The position numbers were made by a program, and so were the translations under genes. From Deltaproteobacteria bacterium (GTDB lineage Bacteria > Bdellovibrionota > Bdellovibrionia > Bdellovibrionales > Bdellovibrionaceae): a stretch of DNA of 64,000 nucleotides. The notes under the pieces are model-generated. The model ran no database searches. It worked only from the letters and a program-made list of their open reading frames with translations, and was not told where the DNA came from. Location of the stretch: positions 1 to 64,000 of the forward strand of contig JAFLCC010000011.1 of NCBI GenBank assembly GCA_017302835.1, given 5' to 3'. Shown in pieces: positions 1-6,448 of the stretch (position 1 is the stretch's first letter; each line of letters opens with the position of its first letter).

Positions 1-261
1 TTGTTTATACTTTGGAATTAAATTGAAATCTGGACCTGTTAAAACTTAAAGTCTTACTTTAAGTAAAAGTTGAAATTATCTAAACCTAGTTTTCCACATA
101 TTTCCCACTAATTTTAGAAAGTTCCCGAAGATCATCAAGGCTGCCATTTTTTAATGGGTGTCTTATTTAAATTCAATTAAATTGTACAAGGTGCTTTGTA
201 TTCGTTTATATATGGTACGAGAAATGCTGACGTTTTAATGGACCCATTCCATTGAGGTATT

Positions 262-1713
262 ATGACATCTTATCAGCTGCATACCATTTGTATCTCCCTT
301 ATTTTGGGTTTGCAGTTTTCAGCTGTGGCTAACGAATGTGTATCGATCTATGCCGTCAATGAAATTGCCGCGATGATCCTTGCCGAGGCCAATGGATCTA
401 ACGCTGCGGCGACTCGGTTGATTGTGTCTCCTCGTTTTTCTAGGATCATTGCCGAACAAAAACGCCGTGATCCTGATTTCATAAGAAAATTAAAACGCGC
501 TCTAGGCACAAAGCCAGTGATAACCGTAACTGAGTCAAACCCGCCTTCTCAAAGAAAAAATAAACCGACGCCGGTTACACCAATTGTTTCAATTAGCCCA
601 TTGAATCTGGGTGAGTTTGAATACGTATCGATTCCCAAAAGTTCTGGATTGGGAGATTCTCAAATTGAACTACCTAACGGCGAAATCCTAGCTCTCTCGG
701 CTTATCATCGTGGTGGTGGCCCCGAGATCGTAAAATTTAAACCCGTTGTAGGCAGCGATGGAAAAATAACCTACGAAGATACTCGAACTACACACGGCTA
801 CATTGATGCTAGAAATAACGATCCCAAACTTGTATCCTCGGACACAGTGGTCGTTCTGAACTACTATAAAGAATCTAAACATAGAATGACCTTTATTGAT
901 CTTAATAATCTGGATTCAAAAGCATTTCAGCATGTGCCATTAGAAAAATACCGTGGCGGGATTGATTTGCTGCCGTTACCTGATCAGCGCATTTTAATTA
1001 CGCAGAAAGATTTTGGTACGTTTTCTATCCATGACAGATCCAACGGCATCAGCGCTGCTGCATTTAGCGACGTTTATAAATACGCACCTAATAATCCGAA
1101 ACCGAACACATCATTTCCACGCACGTCACAAACTGAATTATTACCTAATGGTGATCTATTAATCGGCTATGAAATAGACCATGATCACACATACAAAGCA
1201 GGATCCCTAAGATCATTTACAATGATCCAACATTGGATCCGCCAATCTGACGGCACATATAAACCTGCGAAAGACTTTGATGTGGCCGAATATCCGGATG
1301 ATACGCAAAATAATTTCCTCCGAGGTGGTCCTAAGGTAAGGCTTGTTGGAATGAAAATTCTTAAAAATGGAATAGTAGTGACAGCAGAAGAGCCCGGTAT
1401 TTTGAAAACATGGAAATGGAACCAAAGCTGGACTGAGTTATCTCTTATGGCGACAGAAAAAATCTTCCCAGAAAATGTGGAAGGTAATATCCAAACGTTA
1501 GAAGTTTTAGCCGACGGACAAGTCCTTGTAAATACAATACACAAAGAAAACCCAAGATTTCCGGTAATAAGAATTGATCAAAATGGACAGATGACAGTAA
1601 CAGCAAATCTTCCTGCACTACCAGATAGAAATCATATTTTACCGCTCAGTCACGGTGGATTCTACACTCGATCAATTATGAACGATGCTTGGCTATGGAC
1701 GCGAAAGCCATAA
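262..1713 (+). CDS. secreted protein of unknown function, propeller-like repeats
   Basis: I do not recognise the family. The 483-residue protein opens with a signal peptide (hydrophobic residues about 7-22, cleavage near AVA-NE). After a Pro/Lys-rich linker at about 90-115 it shows recurring strands of the type LPNGEILAL, LPDQRILIT, LPNGDLLIG, LKNGIVVTA and LADGQVLVN, spaced some 50-90 residues apart. That pattern is typical of a beta-propeller (inference), probably periplasmic or secreted. The ATG is preceded by a GAGG ribosome site at 254-257. The gene stands alone. The reading frame stays open for 35 codons beyond its TAA (see findings), so it could once have been longer. Confidence 0.7.
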   Translation: MTSYQLHTICISLILGLQFSAVANECVSIYAVNEIAAMILAEANGSNAAATRLIVSPRFSRIIAEQKRRDPDFIRKLKRALGTKPVITVTESNPPSQRKNKPTPVTPIVSISPLNLGEFEYVSIPKSSGLGDSQIELPNGEILALSAYHRGGGPEIVKFKPVVGSDGKITYEDTRTTHGYIDARNNDPKLVSSDTVVVLNYYKESKHRMTFIDLNNLDSKAFQHVPLEKYRGGIDLLPLPDQRILITQKDFGTFSIHDRSNGISAAAFSDVYKYAPNNPKPNTSFPRTSQTELLPNGDLLIGYEIDHDHTYKAGSLRSFTMIQHWIRQSDGTYKPAKDFDVAEYPDDTQNNFLRGGPKVRLVGMKILKNGIVVTAEEPGILKTWKWNQSWTELSLMATEKIFPENVEGNIQTLEVLADGQVLVNTIHKENPRFPVIRIDQNGQMTVTANLPALPDRNHILPLSHGGFYTRSIMNDAWLWTRKP

Positions 1714-1854
1714 ATCCTGTCCCAGTCAAAAACGATTGATTTACGAGCCGCTGGGCAGGACGTGGCCGCTTTTATTAAAGACCCTGCAGAGCTTGAAGGT
1801 TGCAATCAAGAAATATAAGATCCTTAGACATAGGGTGAGGTTATAAAAGAAATA

Positions 1855-2361
1855 TTATTTTGTAAGGAAGTTTTTAAGTCGTAGATCTAGAGTTGGACTT
1901 AAGCCTGCACCTTTCCAATGGATTTTATTTTCTTTTGATATAAATAAAATTGTGGGTGTTCCAGATATATTAAACTTACTTGTAAGATCACCTTTTGGGT
2001 CTAAACCAGCAGGGATGATATAATTTCTTTCTGCAATGGTTTTTGTGACTAAATTATCATCTTCCAAGCTAGATATCGCCAAGAAATGTTCTTTCAAGTT
2101 GGGATTAGACTTAATAAAAGAATTAATGCGTGCCAATTCAACTCGACAGGGGCCACACCAAGTAGCCCAGAATATCAAAACTAGAGGTTTATTGTTAGTT
2201 AATTTTTGAGCCTTACCATCAAGGCTCAAAAAGTCTAAGGCAGGAGCTTCTGATCCTTCAATTTTATAATTTTGATAAATATCTGGTACTTTTTTAAGTA
2301 ATAGAAAAAACAGTAGTAAAATGGATAATGTATTTATAAGGTTATTAAAATTAATTTTCAT
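1855..2361 (-). CDS. TlpA/ResA-like membrane-anchored thioredoxin
   Basis: This is a periplasmic thiol-disulfide oxidoreductase of the TlpA/ResA/AhpC-TSA type. An N-terminal membrane anchor (about residues 8-22) precedes a thioredoxin fold with the active site WCGPC (C69, C72). The cis-Pro loop SGTPTILF is also present. At 168 residues the length is normal for the family. Its start overlaps the upstream DUF302 stop by 4 bases (ATGA), so the two are translationally coupled and part of one minus-strand operon trxA-DUF302-tlpA. The context suggests periplasmic thiol reduction linked to cytoplasmic thioredoxin. The substrate is unknown. Confidence 0.85.
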   Translation of the reverse strand: MKINFNNLINTLSILLLFFLLLKKVPDIYQNYKIEGSEAPALDFLSLDGKAQKLTNNKPLVLIFWATWCGPCRVELARINSFIKSNPNLKEHFLAISSLEDDNLVTKTIAERNYIIPAGLDPKGDLTSKFNISGTPTILFISKENKIHWKGAGLSPTLDLRLKNFLTK

Positions 2362-2747
2362 AGTTTTTTTAACATGGCTAATATATCAACTTCTACTTTC
2401 GTAAGAATATCATTTATATTTACATTAGGCAGAAAATTGATCATCTGACTTGGTTTGGTGAACTCAACTATGCATTCATTAGCATTTTTTTGTGTAAAGA
2501 CTATATTACAGGGTATTAAAAGTGCTACGTCGCTATTTTGTTTGTAGGCTTCATAGGCTAGTTCTGGATGGCAAACTCCAAGAATAACTGTTTTATTTAA
2601 ATTTTGGTTCAGTTTTTCTTTGATTTTTTGATCAAAATCAATTCTTGTCAAAATTCCAAAACCAATTTCCTTGAGTAAGCCACTAAGTTTATTAATAGTC
2701 ACTTCGACTTCAGTGGTAACTGTTTTTTTGTAAGCTAATTCATTCAT
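2358..2747 (-). CDS. DUF302 family protein
   Basis: A 129-residue cytoplasmic protein resembling the DUF302 family: a paired beta-alpha fold with a GFGILTRIDF-type start, a central LGVCHPELAYEAY segment and LLIPCNIV. The second ATG (2747) is chosen because AAAGGA sits 6 bases before it; the ATG two codons upstream has no room for a ribosome site. The gene lies between a cytoplasmic thioredoxin and a TlpA-like protein. DUF302 genes are often found with sulfur or thiol metabolism, but no biochemical role is established that I can name. Confidence 0.8.
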   Translation of the reverse strand: MNELAYKKTVTTEVEVTINKLSGLLKEIGFGILTRIDFDQKIKEKLNQNLNKTVILGVCHPELAYEAYKQNSDVALLIPCNIVFTQKNANECIVEFTKPSQMINFLPNVNINDILTKVEVDILAMLKKL

Positions 2748-2780
2748 AGTCATCCTTTTAGGTAAATTTTTTCTGAAAGA

Positions 2781-3134
2781 TTATTTAATTCCAAATAATT
2801 CAAAGATTGCTTTTTGTAGATTTTCTTTTGGCGTGAAGCCGGAGGACATGGCAGGTTCCCCCGTTTTAGGAATAAAAAGTAAGGCAGGAATTCCACGAAC
2901 CCCAAAGAGGGCCGCAAGTTCCGGAGTTTCTTCAGTGTTGACCTTGAAAACATTAACTTTTCCTTTGTAATCCTCAGAAATTTCTTCAAGTACAGGACTG
3001 AGGGCGCGGCAGGGGCCACACCAATCGGCATAAAAATCGACAATGGCAGGAAGTTCCCCAGAATAGTTCCATTCCTTGTGCTTTTCAAAATCGTAAACTT
3101 TAGATTTAAATGTTTCAATGTTTAATACTTCCAT
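2781..3134 (-). CDS. trxA: thioredoxin
   Basis: Cytoplasmic thioredoxin (117 residues) with the classical WCGPC active site (C39, C42), the buried Asp in VDFYADWC and the cis-Pro in GIPALLF. It reduces disulfides using thioredoxin reductase. The ATG follows AGGAAGG at good spacing. It is the first gene of the trxA-DUF302-tlpA operon and is transcribed divergently from an ArsR-type repressor 64 bases away, which probably controls it. Whether this is the housekeeping thioredoxin or a stress-specific copy cannot be told from the window. Confidence 0.9.
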   Translation of the reverse strand: MEVLNIETFKSKVYDFEKHKEWNYSGELPAIVDFYADWCGPCRALSPVLEEISEDYKGKVNVFKVNTEETPELAALFGVRGIPALLFIPKTGEPAMSSGFTPKENLQKAIFELFGIK

Positions 3135-3150
3135 ATTGACCTTCCTTTTA

Positions 3151-3178
3151 TATTAATATATTATAATATCGTAATATG
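3151..3178. promoter_or_regulatory. AT-rich palindromic operator candidate between trxA and the ArsR gene
   Basis: The short divergent intergenic region holds a perfect 12-bp palindrome ATATTATAATAT (3158-3169) followed by a further TAATAT half-site (3172-3177). ArsR/BigR-type repressors bind AT-rich inverted repeats in divergent promoters, so this is the natural operator for the neighbouring regulator. That is inference; AT-rich palindromes are common in this genome. Confidence 0.5.
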
Positions 3179-3197
3179 TCAAGAGGGCATTAAATTT

Positions 3198-3533
3198 TTG
3201 GCAAAATTGAGGATCAAATTGAATCAAAAGGTATCTATTGATAAAATTAAGAGCTCTTGTTCAGAGGTTTGCTCAATATTGAAAGTTTTGTCGCACCCTC
3301 AAAGACTTCTTATTTTAGGGCATTTATTAAATGGACCAAAAACGGTAAGTGATCTGATTTTATGCACTGAACTTTCACAATCACAGATGTCCCAATTTTT
3401 AATAAGGATGAAATATGATAGATTGCTTAAATCAGAAAGAAATGGAAAGTTTCAAGTTTACTCCATTGGCGATAAAAGGATAGCCAACTTGATGAAGGCA
3501 ATACAAAACGAGTATGGATCTTCAGGCTGTTAG
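3198..3533 (+). CDS. ArsR-family repressor, YgaV/BigR-like (persulfide sensor candidate)
   Basis: A winged-helix dimeric repressor of 111 residues: SHPQRLLIL helix, LSQSQMSQFL recognition helix, then the RNGKFQVYSI wing. It most resembles the YgaV/BigR/SqrR branch, which senses sulfane sulfur through cysteines. Cysteines are at 21, 25, 56 and at the very C-terminus (111); YgaV likewise ends near a Cys. There is no metal-binding ELCVCD motif of the arsenic/metal type. The start is TTG at 3198, about 10 bases after AAGAGGG. It faces the thioredoxin/DUF302/TlpA operon and very likely represses it and itself. Confidence 0.8.
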   Translation: MAKLRIKLNQKVSIDKIKSSCSEVCSILKVLSHPQRLLILGHLLNGPKTVSDLILCTELSQSQMSQFLIRMKYDRLLKSERNGKFQVYSIGDKRIANLMKAIQNEYGSSGC

Positions 3534-3605
3534 CAATATTAAATAAGTACACATTTTCTCAGATGCATACTAACTGTGCCGGCGCCTTATTTGCGACCAT
3601 TTTTA

Positions 3606-3624
3606 CTTGGCATAATTATCGCAT
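3606..3624 (+). promoter_or_regulatory. possible sigma-54 type promoter
   Basis: Upstream of the repeat-protein gene the sequence TTGGCATAATTATCGCATT has GG and GC exactly 10 bases apart, and TTGGCA matches the -24 element. The -12 side reads TCGCA rather than TTGCA. The predicted start would be near 3634, giving a 30-base leader. One site with an imperfect -12 can arise by chance. Confidence 0.3.
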
Positions 3625-3666
3625 TTTGAGAATCTCTGGTATCAAAATGCATCCAAGGGGGATTTT

Positions 3667-4104
3667 ATGAAGCTTATTTCACTCGTATTTACATTATTAA
3701 CTGTTTCATTTATTGCAAATGCAAGAGCCGGTTACGTTTGTGTTAATGGTTATTTATATAAACCAGACACTAGCAAAGAATATGTCGGAACTTCAGACTG
3801 TAAGCGAGCTACGATCAAGGGAAATTTCGCTTGTGTCAGCGGATATCTTTATATGCCTGATGGTAGTAAATCTTATGTCGGAACTAGTGACTGCGAGTCG
3901 AGCAATTTGGGTGGAGATTATGCCTGTGTCAGTGGTTACCTTCATAAACCAGACGGCAACAAAGATTATGTTGGAAACTCAGACTGTAACAAAGCAAAAT
4001 TAGGCAATGGTTATGCCTGTGTTAGCGGATATCTTTATTTACCCAATAGCAATAAAGATTATGTAGGCACAAGCGAATGCGAAAATGCTAATTTTGGTGT
4101 ATAG
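3667..4104 (+). CDS. small secreted cysteine-containing tandem-repeat protein
   Basis: A 145-residue exported protein: signal peptide residues 1-21 (ends NARA), then four end-to-end repeats of exactly 31 residues filling the rest (22-52, 53-83, 84-114, 115-145). The repeat consensus is ACVSGYLYKPDGSKDYVG then TSDC, so each unit has two cysteines 20 residues apart, likely forming one disulfide per unit. I do not recognise the family. The ATG follows AAGGGGG at 3656-3662. A strong terminator lies downstream, so the gene is monocistronic. An envelope or extracellular role is inferred from the signal peptide only. Confidence 0.8.
   Translation: MKLISLVFTLLTVSFIANARAGYVCVNGYLYKPDTSKEYVGTSDCKRATIKGNFACVSGYLYMPDGSKSYVGTSDCESSNLGGDYACVSGYLHKPDGNKDYVGNSDCNKAKLGNGYACVSGYLYLPNSNKDYVGTSECENANFGV
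3730..4101 (+). repeat. four tandem 93-bp coding repeats
   Basis: Units at 3730-3822, 3823-3915, 3916-4008 and 4009-4101, each encoding 31 residues with the Cys-Val-Ser-Gly-Tyr-Leu core and a Tyr-Val-Gly-x-Ser-x-Cys end. The units have diverged at the DNA level, so this is an old in-frame amplification rather than a recent slippage tract. Confidence 0.9.
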
Positions 4105-4179
4105 AGTAGAGAAGATTTGAACTTCTGGGAATAATGAATCTTATAAAGAGGTTTTCTTGAACCTATGAAAGATAAAAAG

Positions 4180-4213
4180 AAAAAACCTCGTTTGGGGGAA
4201 AACGAGGTTTTTT
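4180..4213. terminator. bidirectional intrinsic terminator
   Basis: A 14-bp perfect stem (4180-4193 with 4200-4213, core ACCTCGTTT/AAACGAGGT) closes a 6-base G-rich loop. The plus strand ends in a T6 run inside the stem; on the minus strand the stem is followed by TCTTTTTATC. It can end transcripts from the repeat-protein gene and from the nrd operon arriving from the other side. Confidence 0.85.
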
Positions 4214-4451
4214 GGGGGTAGATCCTGCCGTCTTGGGGGAAAGACTTATTTGCAGCATCTGCTTTTATAAGAATGCAATGGCGGGGCCAGGTGTTTATAG
4301 ATATATTAGTTTTAAGATCGAGTAGAATTCATCACAGAATTTAAGTTCAAAAAATGGCAAGAGCAAGTGGAAGAATCGACGTTCTATATTGAGATGTTTA
4401 AATTATAAATGCAAATCTGGTGACGTCATCCGTAATTCCTGCGACTTGACA
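4214..4451. other. non-coding stretch with repeated G5 tracts
   Basis: No gene is seen between the terminator and the end of the nrd operon. Three G5 tracts (4194-4198, 4214-4218, 4235-4239) are spaced 20-21 bases apart, each preceded by TT. The rest is unremarkable. Confidence 0.4.
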
Positions 4452-5399
4452 CTAGTTCTTCCAAAGTTTTTCGTTAAAAGACGTGTAACTTGGATTAAAA
4501 TTATTTAAATTAATATTTCTTAAGGACTCTGGTGAGTTAAATATATTAAAGTCAATTCCATTTAGGCTTTTCCATGTAAACCCATAGTTTGGATTGTAGA
4601 AAAGCCTTTTAGCTTTTGGGTCATTTAGTATCATTTGTAAAAACCTAAAAGATAATTCCTTATCTGGCGTATTGTTTGGAATGACAAAAGAATAAACTTT
4701 AAGGGTGCTCCAATCAGGGTCTAGTTGATAGTTTATCTGATTGATTTCAGCTTGTTGCAGGGTCATTTCAGCGAAGTCACTTGAGCTTGTATTTTGGTCA
4801 CTCAATTCTGAAATCTGGCGGAAAATTATTTTAGCTTTTTCATTAAAGTTCCACTTGGGGTGGAACTTTTTTATATTAATCAGTTGAACATCACCAATTA
4901 TTTCGAAGGTCTTTGGTTTGGTATTTTTGGGATTAAGATTTTTAAAGACATTGATAAACCACAAAATAGGAAGAGAATATATTTTTCCGTCAAGGACTTG
5001 TGGCATAAAATCGAAGTGATTTTGTTTTTCAATTTCAGTTTTTAAAAGTTCTAAATTTTTAATTCTATTGTCTTTTTGAAAAGGTTGGACAAAATTTTCA
5101 GGAACTAAAGCAATGGCAATATTTTTGTTTATAATCAATTCCGTTCGATAAAGTTCGTAATTGTTTTTCTGGACAATATTTATTTTCGAGTGGGTTTCCT
5201 TTTCGATATAGTCAATAAACCCCCTAGAAAGAGACTGCGCATCAAAGGTCAAGAGATCTATAGTTTTAACTGGAATGTAATGATAACTAAGTTGAGTTTC
5301 CGGAGAGCTACCATGATAGTAGCCCACAAAAAAGGTAGCTAGAAAAAAAAGACACCAAAGGATGCCTTCTTTGAATTTATTTTGATTAAAAGTGCTCAT
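4452..5399 (-). CDS. membrane-anchored extracellular solute-binding-like protein
   Basis: A 315-residue protein with one N-terminal hydrophobic segment (about 14-30) and a periplasmic domain. The overall layout (IAIALVPENF, GKIYSLPILWFINVF, late SFVIPNNTPDKELSFRFLQMIL) resembles bacterial type-1 extracellular solute-binding proteins of the PotD kind. The start is taken at ATG 5399, overlapping nrdB by 14 bases; the TTG farther upstream would lie deep inside nrdB. No permease or ATPase gene lies nearby, so a transport role is unproven and it may be a lone receptor-like protein. It is co-transcribed with nrdA-nrdB. Confidence 0.6.
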   Translation of the reverse strand: MSTFNQNKFKEGILWCLFFLATFFVGYYHGSSPETQLSYHYIPVKTIDLLTFDAQSLSRGFIDYIEKETHSKINIVQKNNYELYRTELIINKNIAIALVPENFVQPFQKDNRIKNLELLKTEIEKQNHFDFMPQVLDGKIYSLPILWFINVFKNLNPKNTKPKTFEIIGDVQLINIKKFHPKWNFNEKAKIIFRQISELSDQNTSSSDFAEMTLQQAEINQINYQLDPDWSTLKVYSFVIPNNTPDKELSFRFLQMILNDPKAKRLFYNPNYGFTWKSLNGIDFNIFNSPESLRNINLNNFNPSYTSFNEKLWKN

Positions 5400-6384
5400 C
5401 GAAAGCGACTTGACCAGAAACTCCAATTTGGTAAGCAGAAACTCTTCTTTCAAAAAAATTGGCTAGCTCCTGCATGTCTTGCAATTCCATGAAGGGGAAT
5501 GGGTTTTTGGTATGAAATCGCGGTGGGATATGCAAGGCTTCAAGCCTTTGGTCTGCAACAAATTCTAAGTATTGCCTCATGTCCTTTAAAGATAGACCTG
5601 CGATTCCATTCGCTAAGATATCTTCGGCGAAAGTCATTTCGCACTCAATAGCCTCCTCAATCATTTGAATGATCATTTCGTTCATTTGTTCATTGAAAAG
5701 GCTAGGGTCTTCTTTGCGAGCCGTAGCAATAACTTCATTTGCAAATTGGATGTGCATGCTTTCGTCTCTGAAAACCCAGTTAGTTCCAGAAGCAAGTCCT
5801 GCGAGTAGCCCCTTGGATCGTAAGAAATAAACGTAAGCAAAGGCGGCAAAGAAAAATAAACCTTCGATACAAGAAGAAAAACAAGCTAAATTCATAATAA
5901 ATTTACGCCGGTCTTCTTTGGTTTTAATCGTATCTAATTGATTGATGGAATCCATCCATTTAAAACAAAATTGAGCTTTTTTATGAATCGAGGGGATGTT
6001 ATGAACAGCGGCAAAAGCTTTTTCTCTTTCAGCATGGTCGGGGATATAATTATCAAGAAGAGTGAGATAAAACTGCACGTGCAGGGCTTCTTCGTAAAGT
6101 TGTCTTGATAAGTACAGCCTAGCTTCGGGAGAGTTAATGTGCTTGTAAAGATTTAAAACTAAATTATTACCAACAATGGAATCTCCTGTTGCAAAAAAAG
6201 CCACCAATCGATTGATCAAGTGCTTTTCGCTGGGGGTGAGTTTTGAATTTAAATCCACTAGGTCAGTGGAAAAATCAATTTCATCGACGGTCCACGTGTT
6301 CTTGATAGCATTTTTATACATATCATAGAACAAGGGGTATTTCATCGGTCTTAGGGTTAAATCAAATCCAGGATCTAAAATCAT
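5386..6384 (-). CDS. nrdB: class I ribonucleotide reductase, beta (radical) subunit
   Basis: The small subunit of aerobic ribonucleotide reductase (332 residues) supplies the radical used to make deoxyribonucleotides. Metal ligands are visible: D68, E99 and H102 in the EEALHVQFY segment, the Glu in SSCIEGLFF, and Glu/His in DESMHIQF. The radical tyrosine is present (Y106, four after H102), so this is not the tyrosine-less Chlamydia-type class Ic. It lies 64 bases downstream of nrdA in the same operon and is presumably controlled by the NrdR boxes there. Confidence 0.95.
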   Translation of the reverse strand: MILDPGFDLTLRPMKYPLFYDMYKNAIKNTWTVDEIDFSTDLVDLNSKLTPSEKHLINRLVAFFATGDSIVGNNLVLNLYKHINSPEARLYLSRQLYEEALHVQFYLTLLDNYIPDHAEREKAFAAVHNIPSIHKKAQFCFKWMDSINQLDTIKTKEDRRKFIMNLACFSSCIEGLFFFAAFAYVYFLRSKGLLAGLASGTNWVFRDESMHIQFANEVIATARKEDPSLFNEQMNEMIIQMIEEAIECEMTFAEDILANGIAGLSLKDMRQYLEFVADQRLEALHIPPRFHTKNPFPFMELQDMQELANFFERRVSAYQIGVSGQVAFDEHF

Positions 6385-6448
6385 AAATTCTCCTTATTGT
6401 TCTTTTACTGAGAGCGTTTCTGAAAAGTCTTTTTTTCTTAAAAACTTT

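Noticed and set aside
44-64. 9-bp inverted repeat ACTTAAAGT/ACTTTAAGT
   Set aside because: Short, in AT-rich DNA, no T-tract and no gene upstream in the window; likely chance.
90-98. TTTTCCACA, one mismatch from a DnaA box
   Set aside because: A single box with no cluster, no AT-rich unwinding element and no dnaA/dnaN neighbours; not evidence for an origin.
2750-3118. 122-residue minus-strand frame over trxA
   Set aside because: It is a shadow of trxA in another frame; only trxA has the thioredoxin motif and ribosome site.
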